A stretch of DNA of 64,000 nucleotides from Isoetes taiwanensis (lineage: Eukaryota > Streptophyta > Lycopodiopsida > Isoetales > Isoetaceae). The position numbers were made by a program, and so were the translations under genes. The first letter of the stretch is position 1. Every line of letters starts with the position of its first letter. The stretch spans positions 21,364,613 through 21,428,612 of the forward strand of contig JAJEKV010000019.1 in the NCBI GenBank assembly GCA_021234155.1, in the 5' to 3' direction. The notes beneath the pieces are model-generated. The model was not told the DNA's origin. It saw nothing but the letters and a program-made list of their open reading frames with translations, and searched no databases. Shown one piece after another: positions 12,864-24,059 of the stretch.

Positions 12864-12886
12864 ACGTGGCATAAATAAAGCCACGT
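12864..12886 (+). promoter_or_regulatory. SKP1 TATA-like box inside ACGTGGC inverted repeat
   Basis: ATAAATAAA (12871-12879) is flanked by ACGTGGC and its exact reverse complement GCCACGT. It lies about 85 bp before the SKP1 ATG, suitable for a core promoter with a 50-60 nt leader. ACGTGGC is the core of plant ABRE/G-box-like elements bound by bZIP factors; regulation by such factors is inference. Confidence 0.5.
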
Positions 12887-12958
12887 AGAAAGCCAAGCAA
12901 GCGAGAATAAAACGGAGTAACGAGCATTGTTTTGTTTTAGGGTTGGGAGGGGAACGCC

Positions 12959-13598
12959 ATGACGAAGGTGAAGCTGCGCAGCTCAGATGAGGAGATGTTT
13001 GAGGTGGAGGAGGCGGTAGCATTCGAGTCGCTTACTGTCAAAAATATGATCGAGGATACCGGAACTGATAGCGTAATTCCTCTTCCCAATGTTTCCAGCA
13101 AGATTTTGGCCAAGGTCATCGAGTACTGTAAATACCATGTAGATTCTTCAAAGACCTCTGATGATAAGCCCACACTGTCAGAGGAAGAGATCAAATCCTG
13201 GGATCAAGAGTTTGTAAAAGTGGATCAATCGACTTTGTTTGACCTTATTCTGGTTTGTGCTTCTTGCGTTTCTTTCCTCTTTTTGTTTTCTATGCTTTTG
13301 TTTTGTTCTTACGTTTATTTAGTAGTTGACTTAGATTTATGGTATAACCTTTTATAGATCAGTTTTACGAAGCACAGTATAAACTTAGGTTATCAATGAT
13401 CAATTATCCTTTGCTGTGTTTCAGGCTGCAAACTACCTTAACATTAAAAGCCTGCTTGATCTTACCACTCAAACAGTTGCTGATATGATAAAGGGAAAGA
13501 CTCCTGAAGAGATTAGGAAAACCTTTAATATAAAAAATGATTTCACTCCTGAAGAAGAAGAGGAGGTCCGACGCGAAAATCAGTGGGCATTTGAGTAG
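12959..13598 (+). CDS. SKP1: SKP1-like SCF ubiquitin ligase adaptor
   Basis: SKP1 bridges cullin-1 and F-box proteins in SCF E3 ubiquitin ligases, in nucleus and cytoplasm. Exon 1 is 12959-13252 (98 codons), the intron 13253-13424 has GT..AG ends (GTTTGTGC...GTGTTTCAG), and exon 2 is 13425-13598 ending in TAG. The spliced protein is 155 residues, normal for plant SKP1. The N-terminal BTB/POZ-like part runs from [15 protein letters not shown] to [16 protein letters not shown]. The C-terminal dimerisation and F-box-binding part reads [40 protein letters not shown] and ends with the canonical ENQWAFE. The intron splits ...FDLIL/AANYLN. ATG 12959 gives the family N terminus, so the start is secure. 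No damage is seen. A possible poly(A) signal AATAAA lies at 13806. Confidence 0.97.
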
Positions 13599-14460
13599 TT
13601 TTATCATAGTAAAGAGGATTCAACTGGGCGACTTAAGTATTTCTAGTATTTACAGTTGATTTACTGCATCGTACTTTAATGTTTGGCATGGCCAAAACAC
13701 TGCATCAAGGCTGCAAGCTGAGGTGTTTTTCTCCTCTTCTCAGGATATGTGAAATATATTCTCTTATTACCTCATTCAGAAGCAGTTATCTTTGATCTTT
13801 TGCAAAATAAAATTGAAGCAGAGATTAGATAATTTTTTTGTTTTGAAGTTAATTACTTATTGTCTTATTGCATTCATTGGTATTGTGAGCAATGAGTGAC
13901 ATAACACCACATTTTCCATCTTTTAGTAATTTTTTAAAGTGTTGAAATCAGGTCTGCATTCAGGTGTTTGTAGACTTGTAGATTTTGGACTGTTATATAT
14001 GTACAATGTTCCTCTAATGCCAATCCAGTCTTGTCTTGTGGTATCAATAGATAAGTGTGCCAACGTTTGAGGAACATGTTTGTTTAGAGTAATTCAAAGC
14101 AGGTTATGTTATTCTGGACCTAGAGCAGGCTATATTATTCTGGACCTATGTTTGAGGAATATGTTTGTTTAGAGTAATTCAAAGTAGGTTATATTTTTCT
14201 GGACCTATCTCAGCTGCAAGATAAAATGATAAATTGCAAGGAGACAATAAGGTGCTTAGGGTCCGAAAGAAGGTTGCAATTAAAGATGCATCTAATGGCC
14301 CTAAATCATGTCCTGCAGCTTTGATTCTGTTCTAAAATCCTTCAAATCTTCGAAAATTACTATAGATTAGCTGTTTGCCTTTTAAACAACTATGTTCCCT
14401 CTTCAAGAAATGTTTTTCGGCCGGTTCAGCTCAACTTTTAGCTTCATCGAGTTTGGATTT
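13599..14460. other. SKP1 3' flank, no further gene
   Basis: AT-rich 3' untranslated and intergenic sequence. 14090-14210 has two degenerate copies of ATGTTTGTTTAGAGTAATTC followed by TTCTGGACCTA. No gene is supported. Confidence 0.5.
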
Positions 14461-14464
14461 TTGG

Positions 14465-14715
14465 TGCTCATGCATTACTTTTATGTTCTTTTTGCTAATC
14501 TGGATCCATTCTGTGCAAATTTGTTGTTGAATTGCCCTAATTTTGAGCAGCTGATAAAGCACAAACGCTGCTCATGCATCATTTTCATGCTCTTTCGGCA
14601 TGTCTGGCTCCAATCTGTGCGAATTTGTTGTTGAATTGCCCTAATCCGAGCAGTTGTTGAAGCACCAAGGTTGTTGAATTGCCCTAATCCGAGCAGCTGT
14701 TGAAGCACCAAGAAT
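14465..14715. repeat. Short tandem duplication, units of about 104 and 43 bp
   Basis: The word TTGTTGTTGAATTGCCCTAA recurs at 14521 and 14625 (period 104) and TTGTTGAATTGCCCTAATCC recurs at 14628 and 14671 (period 43). The 104-bp units share GCTCATGCAT...ATGTTCTTT-like sequence. Confidence 0.8.
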
Positions 14716-15104
14716 CTTAATTTTTTTTGTTCAGGCTTTTTTCTGCAGCGTGGCTTTGAGATGGTGGTGGCCAAGATCTTTTTGAGGTGGTGGTGGCTGC
14801 CAAGAATATACAACCCGCCCAGGAAATATTGTGTCCTAGACACCCTGAGTGTGATAGAGTGCCCAAGAATCCAAAGAATAAAAAAAGCTAGCAATTGATT
14901 GGTGGATTAAAATTTTGGATCTTGGGCAGCCATAAGTGTGATTTCACTCCAGTGGCCATCTTCCCAAAAAAATTGCCAGGTGGTTATTTTCTACCACATC
15001 GCCACCTCATAAAACATAATAAAAGCAAGCGGAAAATAAGCAAATTTGGGAAAAAAAATGTGGTTAGAGGTGGCCATTTTCTACCACATTACCACCTCAT
15101 CTAA

Positions 15105-15534
15105 GGCTTTGTTTCCACAGTAATCGCAAAATATGGTTGTCATATACAATATACGACATCATTTGTGACTCCAGGGCTAAAAATAAGACACACAAATTTA
15201 AATTTGCGTTTCCACTGCATGGTAGTCATAAAATATGATCCCACTAAAATACTAGTGGAAAACCATGAAAAATTAAAAATAAGACACGACTTCGACTAGA
15301 TGTCTTATTTCACAGCCTTGGGGATCCCTCGGGGAGGGGGGGAGGGGGGGTCGGGGGGAATCCCTCAGAATAAAATAAGACTCCAAAATAGTATTTAAAC
15401 CTATTTCGAACCTAAATAAGACATGTTTTATTTTCATAGTGGAAAGTTGATTTTCTTTTAAGACAATAAGTGGCCAAACATCATTTGATAAAATATATGA
15501 GTTTTAGGAATAAGACTACCGTGGAAAAAGGGCC
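15105..15534. mobile_element. Tourist-like (PIF/Harbinger) MITE
   Basis: A 430-bp non-coding element with imperfect terminal inverted repeats (left GGCTTTGTTTCCACAGTAAT, right end as reverse complement GGCCCTTTTTCCACGGTAGT), flanked on both sides by TAA (15102-15104 and 15535-15537). The 3-bp TAA duplication and GGC start fit the Tourist/PIF-Harbinger group. A copy of the terminal sequence also occurs inside, near 15208. No transposase is encoded. Confidence 0.7.
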
Positions 15535-16082
15535 TAAACATACCCTATATAAAACAGTCTATTTTTTTTTTTCGTTCACCTAAAACAAAAAATATTTTAT
15601 CCCCGTCGTCAACCAAAAACGTGGCTCCAGTTCAGCCATAGATTTTTGCCCCCTTAGATTTCTCTTCTGTCCAGGTTTTTTTTGCCGTCATAGCTTGCAG
15701 CCACGAGTTTCCCATCTACTCTATCTTGCTTGCATTTCGTACGGTGTAAGAGGCGCCTCACATGTAGATTTCTAGGCGTTCATATGAACTGGTTTAGAGA
15801 CGGCCGGTTTGACGTCTGAGCCGGTCGTCCCCGAACTACTGGAGCAGTTCAGACCTCAGCGTCTCGAACGGCTTAACGTCCGACAAATTTTGCCGCTGAC
15901 ATGTGAGGCGTCCCTAAGGCATCACCATAGGTCGCCGCCATAGCTTCTGGCCAGTTTGCAAGGTGTAGGGTTTTCTTAGTATGCTGAATTTGGGTTCGGA
16001 TAAGGCGATGATACGACTTCTTTCCTGGATTCGTCGATTTTGATATCTTTCTCTGCTGCTCTTTGTTTTTCATCTCCTTCTG

Positions 16083-16118
16083 ATGGCATCATCTCTTCGT
16101 AACAGTTTTCTGATCCAG
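16083..16118 (+). other. Possible first exon with good splice donor
   Basis: ATGGCATCATCTCTTCGTAA begins a 12-codon reading (MASSLRNSFLIQ) ending at CCAG with a GTAAGCG donor. A TTTTGCAG acceptor at about 16905 could follow, but the joined reading stops after a few dozen codons without resemblance to a family. Kept only as a candidate. Confidence 0.15.
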
Positions 16119-16129
16119 GTAAGCGTCAT

Positions 16130-17169
16130 TTTCCAGTTGCTTCCATTTTGCTAGCTTTTTATTTTATTGTTGCAGGCATCGTAATTAGATTTTGCCGAAG
16201 CTTTAAGCAGATGAATGCTTGTGGTATTTTAGATTCGATTTTTGGCCAGCATTAGTACACTTCCAACAGTCGTCTATGCTATTCTTGGCCCCACTTTGTG
16301 TGCAGATACAATGATATGTTTTTATGAATTCTTTTCCTTCAAAACAGGGTTGATTCTTCTGTAGGGGTTCAGTCAGGAGTATGTCCCAACTTTCAACTAC
16401 TAACTCACTTCTTTATTAAGAGTTTGGAGAATGTTTGAAATGTTGCCACTCTTTATTTCGTTGGGCATTGAGAACTTCTGTGATTGATTATGCGTTTGCA
16501 TTTCATGGCGTCTATGTAGCATTTCACCTGCCGTACATTTAGATACCACATAATAAATGAGCCAAAGGTGTGGAGATATAACCAATCTAGAGCATGACAT
16601 GGAGGTCATGACATTGCTATTGCCTTATTTGCCAAGCGGAAATATTCTTTTTGCTTATCGTTTGCAATGTATACAATTCCTTTTTAATCTCGTCCTTTTT
16701 AATTTGGTTCTTAATGGTTGAGTGGTTAGAAAATTTATGTAGTGTTGATGTCTTTGTTTGATTAAATTTGTTATGGCAGTGTAGAAGGTAGCAAATGCAG
16801 ACACTTAATATACTTGAGTCCAAATAATTTTATAATTTTTTGGTGTAGTGATGCAGCACACATGAATAACTGTTTGTGTTTCTGCTCTTCACTTCACTTT
16901 TGCAGCCTTATTGTAACAACATGTCTGGGGTTATGCCGAGGACTTTCCCAAGCCTTCAGTTAGTTCTGACTACATTGGAGCTGATTTTACTTTCCAAAAA
17001 GGGGGGCTAGGATTTGTGATTCCCTTTAATTCCAATGTTCAGATTGTGTTCGAAGGGTCCAGTTTGGTAACAAGAGACCGTTTTATTTTTGTGCATGGCT
17101 ATACAGTAATGTCAGGCAACTTCAATGCTAAAAATTGCAAGCTTTAATATGGCCGATCCATCTATAGCT
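16130..17169. other. Intergenic or intronic, no gene supported
   Basis: AT-rich sequence with only short frames. It ends at the left LTR of the next element. Confidence 0.4.
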
Positions 17170-17841
17170 TGTTACAAACCAAAGATTAGCCAGTAATCAA
17201 AAGATCAAACATCTAGTAAACCAACACTAAAACATTAAAGATTCTCAAAACCGGGCCTTTAGCCCAAAGCTCTCTACCCAACTGGACCACTCAATTAGCA
17301 ATATCAGGCTGGAATATAAAGACAGTAAGGCATATCTGATAATCAGTTTCCTCTTGTAGCTCCTTTCTCAAGCTAGCAGTCCTCAATATGATACACCAAG
17401 AGTAAGGTTCTAGGATAGTAACAGGATATTAAACAAGAACAGCAAAAGCTCTAGGATAAAGGTAATGGCTTTCTAGGAATTAGATTCAAGAGTGAATGAG
17501 TAGAGCAGTCTTTCTTGACCCCTATCACTCTTCCCGCCATAACTTTCTTATTCAGACGTGTTATGGCAAGTGCCACCCCAATTCAGAAACTAGACTCCGA
17601 GACGGTTCCATTGAAGTAAATATTGGCTCAATTGGAGCTCTGATTGCGGAAATATCATCAATTGGAATTCAGATTCTATTTATAAAAGTCTCTGCGACTT
17701 TAGCCTTCCTTGACCTGCCTTTGCCTTTGTCTTTTGTTCCCAACCATGATATATACTAACTCTATATGATTTTGCCCAATGCTTAATCTTATTGGCCACT
17801 CCCCCGAGCTCATTATTAAGTATTAACCTTAAACCATATCA
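17170..17841 (-). repeat. 3' LTR
   Basis: The 3' LTR in the element's own orientation; about 93 bp longer than its partner because it retains a stretch after CACTCTTCCCGCC that is missing from the other LTR. Confidence 0.9.
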
Positions 17842-17930
17842 ATTCCTCCCCATCTCGGGATTGATCGTCCTCGATCAAGTAATTAGCATAACCAAATTTA
17901 TGGCTACAACCTGCACAATAAAAAATAGTC

Positions 17931-18145
17931 AAGTCCAGCCCTTTCGGCTAAAAATTTCCAAGTCCAGCCCTTTAAGCTAAAATTTTTCCAAGTCCAGCCC
18001 TTTAGGCTAAAATTTTTCCAAGTCTAGCCCTTTAGGCTAAAAATTTCCAAGTCCTGGACCTTTAGGCTAAAAATTTTCCAAGTCCAGCTCTTTAGGCTAA
18101 AAATTTTCAAGTCCAGCCCATTAGGCTAAAAATTTCCAAGTCCAA
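17931..18145. repeat. 29-bp tandem repeat inside the LTR element
   Basis: Seven complete units plus a partial one of about 29 bp, each of the type AAGTCCAGCCCTTTAGGCTA followed by AAAATTTCC. It lies close to the 3' LTR of the minus-strand element, where a 3' UTR would be. Confidence 0.95.
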
Positions 18146-19199
18146 CTATTATGCCACAGACATATTAGTCGTCTCAAGATTTACTATACACATTTATTAT
18201 ACACTACACAAAGAAAAGAACACCTTATACTTCCACCTTAGAATTTCCATAAGGCAACAACTCAAATATCCATTTACCTTATAGGCGCAAATGCCTAAAA
18301 CTTAGGTTGCTCGTGGTAAGAATATCTCCCAAAATAATTCCTTGCATGACAATTTCTATGTCATGCGAGAAACTCAATCTTGACACTAGAACCTGCAAAC
18401 CCAACCAGATGGTATGGTTCTTTACTAACATAGCCTTAAATATTTTTTCTTTCAGCATACCCAAAGAAATATTATAGAATGTTCTAAGGCTTGAAACAGT
18501 TTATTCAAAAGTAAGTAATGGCTCAAATAAAATACAGATTCTTATGCAGATTTAATCAATTACAATCTAGGGAGAGACCATGGCATGATCATTTTTCAAA
18601 AATAATGGTTTTAAATACATTCTAAAGGCATCATGAATTTCTTCAGGAATACCCTAAAGGCATCGAATTTCATAAAACCGTAAGGGCAGTATTAGGGTTT
18701 CAAAGACGAATGATCCTACAAGAGTCTGGCTAGGGTTCCAGAATTTCGTAGCTGGGCTATGGCATCGAATCATCCATTTCCAAATCCGGCCAACGTCTAG
18801 TATTTTAGCTTCGGATTTGTGAAATAAAATCGGGCTATGGCGAGTCTGAGGGGAATCCAAATCTGATTTTCATTTTTTTAAAAACTATCTAATTCTTTAG
18901 GCTTCTCATAGAGGCAGCTTGAAGGCTCAGATGTGGCAGTTGAGAACTGGATCAATCAAATCACCATCCTTAGTCTATAGATTCGGCCGAATGGAAGACC
19001 TTATTTTGCAGATTTTGGCAAGTTTAGGCTTCAGAGATATAACAGATATAACGCCTTATTCTTCATTCTTTAGAATTAAACTTCTTAACTTCGCTTATAG
19101 AAATACTAAACTATTTCTAATAGAATAGTTAAACTAATTTTTAATCAAATAAAAACACACAGGCTCCAAGAGAAATCGGAACCGTGCTCTGATACCACT

Positions 19200-19778
19200 T
19201 GTTACGAACCAAAGGTTAGCCAGTAATCAAAAGATCAAACATCTAGTAAACCAACACTAAAACATTAAAGATTCTCAAAACCAGACTAGCCCAAAGCTCT
19301 CCACCCAACCGGACCACTCAGCTAGCAATATCAGGCTGGAATATAAAGACAGTAAGGCATATCTGACATTCAGTTTCCTCTTGTAGCTCCTTTCTCAAGC
19401 TAGCAGTCCTCAATATGATACACTAAGAGTAAGGTCCTAGGATAGTAACAGGATATTAAACAAGAACGTCAAAAGCTCTAGGAAAAAGGTAATGGCTTTC
19501 TAGGAATCAGATTCAAGAGTGAATGAGTAGAGTAGTCTTTCTTGACACCCTATCACTCTTCCGGTCATTGCGGAGATATCATCAATTAAAATTCATGTTC
19601 TATTTATAGAAGTCTCTGCGACTTTAGCCTTCTTTGGCATGCCTTTTGCCTGTGCCTTTGCCTTTGCCTTTTGTTCCCAATCATGATATATACTAACTCT
19701 ATATGATTTTGCCCAAAGCTTAGTCATATTGGCCACTCCCCCAAGTTCATTATTAGATATTAACCTTAAGCCATATCA
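19200..19778 (-). repeat. 5' LTR
   Basis: The 5' LTR in element orientation, adjoining the tRNA primer site. It shares long blocks with 17170-17841 and differs by scattered substitutions and an internal deletion, so the insertion is not very recent. Confidence 0.9.
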
Positions 19779-20650
19779 TAGTTGCACAATTCCTCTGTTG
19801 TTTCAACATCTACACAGTTTAGCTTATGCAGTGCATCTGGACAAGCCAGCATTGTTGTTGCAAATGTGTATAGGGAATTGATGCTTCAACACAGATCATC
19901 TGGACAAGCCAGCATTATTGTTGCAAACGTGTAAACAAGTTTGATGCGAAACAAGAAATTAAAGCCAAAAATGGAGGTGGATATAAATAGAAGCATTAAT
20001 TAGTAATGCAACATCTTAAGGGTTTACAAATGCATTCAGATGACAACGTGGTGAGACGTCTAAATGCTAAAACAAATGATATGTGTGGACGTCAAATTTT
20101 CTCACCAAGACATTATAGAAATAGAGATTGAAATGGTGAACGAACATGTGACAGCTTGAAGCCTTGATTATTCTAACCTAGAGCATTTGCAAGATTATTT
20201 TGCTCAGGAATGTGAATGAATTTTGTTTGCTTAGACATAGCATCTTGCGAGATTATTCATGATTATAATCAAATGTTAAATCCAGATATGTTTTTCAACT
20301 TGGTTTGCTGCTGAATTTTCAGCTTTTATATTTGGAATACTTGGTTGTTGAACGAGTTGAACATGCTCTATTGTTGTCCTCTATTGCTACCCTAACATGA
20401 TGGTTGTTTACAACATGTTTGTTTTTCCTTAACAAAACACATGAGGGTGGCAATGAGGAAGGGAAGCACGTTATGCTTAGCATGTATAGGCCTTGCATTA
20501 CATTAAAAAGAAAAAATCAAGTCAAATGTTTACTTGTGTTTGTAAATTGATCTGACCTTTAGAAGTTTCATTGAACCTCCTTTCTTCGTTCTTGACTACT
20601 TCGACTATCAAAAGTTTGTGTAGTGTAACATGCAATTATCACTCGCATTT
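19779..20650. other. Intergenic; short duplication only
   Basis: CATCTGGACAAGCCAGCATT occurs at about 19838 and 19898, each followed by similar sequence. Nothing else is supported. Confidence 0.5.
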
Positions 20651-20654
20651 CTTC

Positions 20655-20873
20655 TCGTGTTGGTCGTGTGGTTAGTCCACTTGTCTAGCACATTGAGGTC
20701 TCGTGTTCGAACCTCACTAGGATCTTGGCATCCTAGGACCTTTGGCCCCTGGTATCCTTGTAGGGGGTGGTGCTCCTTGAAGGGGGATTGCAAGAACATG
20801 CCATGTGCCGTCATATGTCCTAAGGGATGCTGGCTTGTGCTACGACGTAAAAATACACCTTCCTTCCTTCCTT
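20655..20873 (+). mobile_element. tRNA-derived SINE with (CTTC)n tail
   Basis: The 5' part resembles a tRNA with an A-box-like TGGTCGTGTGGTTAG and a B-box-like GTGTTCGAACCTC. The body contains CATCCTAGGACCTTTGGCCC and GTAGGGGGTGGTGCTCCTTG, and the 3' end reads CTACGACGTAAAAATACACC followed by repeated TTCC. The 3' half matches 4439-4548, which has a (TC)n tail. As a SINE it would be transcribed by RNA polymerase III and moved by a partner LINE. Confidence 0.8.
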
Positions 20874-20879
20874 TAATAT

Positions 20880-22320
20880 GGTGAATTTCTAATTTGTTAA
20901 GGGTTCGTAGATAAGTACATCGTTTTTAGGGACCACCATTGGCCTTTTAACATATTTAGTAACCGAATCACGCCACAATGACCCTACCTTTGATTGTGTT
21001 ATTTAAATCATCTTTGCTTCTAAATCTTTAATGTTATTGCAATAAAATGAACTAGACCATCCCACACATAGGAATAAGGAAGCAGAAATGTTCGTGGCGT
21101 CCTTGGCCGCCGCAATAAATTTCTTGTAAAATCTAAACATAATAAATAGATAGATAATATTTTTTTTACGTCATAAAACATAATAAAAGCAAGAGGAAAA
21201 TCAAGCAAAGGTTTTGGGGGATGTGGTCGCATTGTACAGTGTGACCATTTATCTAACATACTTACATAAACACAATATGACCCACATCATTTATCTAACA
21301 AACTTATGTAAACACAATGTGAGCCACATCATGATTGGTTAATGATGTTCGAAATTTAATACTTTTTGCAAATGCTACAAATAGAGAATGTAGCTGCTTG
21401 TTTATGAGTTTTACTAGCAAAAATATTATGACCCAGCAGACTTTGGAGATGCCAATCCACACAAGAGCCTAATTTTGAAAAATCATAGTTGACGCCAATC
21501 CCCCAGCAATGACAACAAAGACGTATCAGTTTCTAAGCCACATGGTTGCAATTTCAAATGCTAGATTTTCTTATCTACAACTAAAGATATCATCAATTCC
21601 ATTTTACTTGCCCACCTTAGCAAAATGGACAAAAGGCCATTGTGCCAGCAATAATCTTGAAATTTGTGGAGATGAATGGTATATCTGAATTTCTACCGGC
21701 CAAGGACAAAATGAAAATTAGTACGTTCATATTCTTTTAAAGTGATTAACGAATTTGTATGGCATGATTACTGCAAACAACGCCAAGACCCAAAATGTCA
21801 GACGTCCTTCAAGATAGGATACCATAATATACAAGACTACTTAACATTTTTCGTGGGTATCTCAAACTCGTACTTACAACATTGACATTTAAATTTGCAC
21901 ACTCAGTCGAGTTACTAACGACCAATGCAAGAGTCGAAAAACAAAAGAAGCACCTTGCACTAATGGCAATTATCGTGTTCCAAAGAATAAATATAACAAT
22001 GTTGTGATCCCAGTAACAAGAGATGTTGTTGATACAACCCTAGCAACGATATTTTGGGATTAGAGAGGCAAGATTATTATCGTTTGTTAAAAGCTTAAAG
22101 TTATGCCAAGAGTAGAACTCACTCCACTATCCCATTGCAAACCAGGATTGTTGATCCAATAATAGAAAAGTAATATTGCAGTCCGTAGAGAGTTAGAGGT
22201 ACCACAAATACAAGAAAAGGAGTTAGGAAAATTAGATAGTAACAACCAAGGCATGGTGAATTTGTATATTTAGCGCCTTTTTGGGGTGCTATATACTCTC
22301 CGCCATGGTTTTATCTTTTC
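20880..22320. other. Repeat-derived non-coding sequence
   Basis: 21147-21180 on the minus strand shows TATGACGTAAAAAAAATATT followed by CTATCTAT, the SINE-type 3' end. The adjoining CATAAAACATAATAAAAGCA stretch also occurs at about 15008. 21265-21330 has two copies of CACAATGTGACCCACATCAT-like sequence. No gene is seen. Confidence 0.5.
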
Positions 22321-22329
22321 TTAAAAGTT

Positions 22330-23670
22330 CCCTTTGGCTCATGCATGGGGAATTGGTATCTTTGGGTTGTGAGCATGATCGTTGAATAGGAGCAAATTAA
22401 GTCTGGTTGCTGAATCAAAAAGGTCGCAAACCTCTCCTTAAACTGTCTGGGGTGACTGAATTGGCCAGTCCTCTTTGCTTCTTGATTCCCCCCTTGTAGA
22501 AGGGGGACATTTCCTGATTCGTCTGGAAATTTGCTGCAAAAGTTGAGGCCGGATTTCAACCCCAAGAATCCAGATGCCATGTTCTCACTCTCAAATCTAA
22601 GTGCTAAATACTGGACTAAGAAGGCTTTCATGGCTATTGCCTCCTATCTTGAAAAGTTCGTGTGCATGGGCAGGAATACCTCTGAAGCCCCTAAGATTTG
22701 CATCTCTGTTGACATCCTAAAGTCACTTCCACGTCTTTTTCTAGGGTTTCATCAATAACTTAATAGAGTTTGTTCCCTCTATTTCTGGTCTCCCCATCCC
22801 CTACTCTGATTGTGGAGCCAGGGCACATGTAGGAGACGCCTATTCAGACCATCCTTTGGCCTTTGAGCAGGATAAGACATAGACCCATGATAAAAAAAGG
22901 GTAAGGGCCCTATCTGACGGGGATTTTATTCAGGCTAGTTCTTGTAAAAAATCAGCCAAGAAGAAGACCTTTTCTGCGACCCCCTACCTACAAGAGAGAA
23001 TGCTCTTCGGAAACTTATCTTCTAGACACTTCACATATATTATTCTACCCGTTGTGATGCCCTCTTCTCTATTTTGGAACATCCCCTACCTGTTCATAAT
23101 CGATTTGGTTCACTTGCGCCCTTTGTTCATGTACAGACCCATCTGATATGGGCTTCCCTCATATCACAGGCACATCTATATGGGCTGCCCATCCTTCTCT
23201 TGTGATGTGCCAGTAGATATGGCTGTTCTAGAACACTCTATAGTAGTTGATCCTCTTGTTGCTATTGATAGTCCCCAACTCAATAGGGGAACCACTGTCA
23301 CTTCGCCCAAAGCAAGGCAGCTCAACAAAGTTTGCTCGATCCAATAGCACTTCTTCGTTGCCAACCAGATTAAGCCCCCTGATTCTAGTGGTGGTTTGAT
23401 TGACAAGTGGTCAGAAGCTCCCTAGCTCTACCAGACCTGAACCCCATGCTCATATAGCATGTAGTTCCAAGGAGACCCACCCAGAGATGGGGACTGGGAA
23501 CACAGAGGTACTCACTCCAACAGAGCATATAGTTCATAAGGATGCTGGGAACACAATGGTGATGCTTTACTGCTCAAGAATCTACCTGGAAAAAAGAAGG
23601 AGAAGGCTAATGGAAATAAATCAGGAAAGCACACTTTTGAAGCATTGATTGCCAAACTGCACTCTTTGGA
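22330..23670 (+). pseudogene. Plant LINE ORF1 (DUF4283-like) remnant
   Basis: 22531-22758 reads LLQKLRPDFNPKNPDAMFSL and NLSAKYWTKKAFMAIASYLE, then KICISVDILKSLPRLF, the pattern of the DUF4283 RNA-binding domain at the N terminus of plant L1 ORF1. Downstream in shifting frames come SDCGARAHVGDAYSDH-like and GNKSGKHTFEALIAKLHSLE, which look like the basic C-terminal part. Stops and frameshifts are frequent, so this is a decayed copy. It contrasts with the coiled-coil type ORF1 at the start of the window. Confidence 0.55.
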
Positions 23671-24059
23671 GTAAGGTAATAGGTCTTCTTAATAAGCGAT
23701 GATTGGAATAATCTTCTCTGAGATGGAAGCTAGAGGCTTCTTACAAGTTTTAGTGTTTCCTTCTGTATCTTAATCTTGTGTTTCTTCTATATCTTAGTCT
23801 TGTTCCTTCTGCATTTAGTCCACAAGATACGAGCTCCATATTTGATTTGTATCAGTCAGTATTATATGTAAAACAGTTTTGTATCATGTGCTTGCATCAT
23901 ATGTTTTCTATAATGGCTCTACAAAATATAAAGTTTGCGGGATGTATTAACTTCAATATGGTGATGAGTGACCTTTTATCTGTGCAAATAACTGATTAAC
24001 CTTTCTTCATTTATGTGATGATTGGAGCATCTCAACTACCATATGATCTGCAGAGAATA

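Larger units (their letters stand above)
17170..19778 (-). mobile_element. Complete non-autonomous LTR retrotransposon
   Basis: Two direct LTRs, 17170-17841 (672 bp) and 19200-19778 (579 bp, with an internal deletion), begin TG and end CA. Orientation is minus: a primer binding site complementary to initiator-Met tRNA (plus strand GCTCTGATACCA, 19186-19197) lies 2 bp inside the right LTR, and a purine tract (plus strand ATTCCTCCCCATCTC, 17842-17856) abuts the left LTR. Both LTRs carry a TATA-like box on the minus strand (17676-17688, 19600-19612). Flanking pentamers TAGCT and TAGTT differ at one base. The 1.36-kb interior lacks gag or pol, so movement would need a helper. Internal tandem repeats occupy 17931-18145. 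Confidence 0.92.

Noticed and set aside
13253-13357. Extension of SKP1 exon 1 with a hydrophobic C terminus
   Set aside because: It is intron sequence; splicing to 13425 restores the exact SKP1 C-terminal half.
13404-13607. Minus-strand frame opposite SKP1 exon 2
   Set aside because: Shadow of the coding strand, with no homology or signals.
20657-20725. A tRNA gene
   Set aside because: A and B box-like sequences are present, but no full cloverleaf can be made and the sequence continues into a SINE body with a repeat tail.
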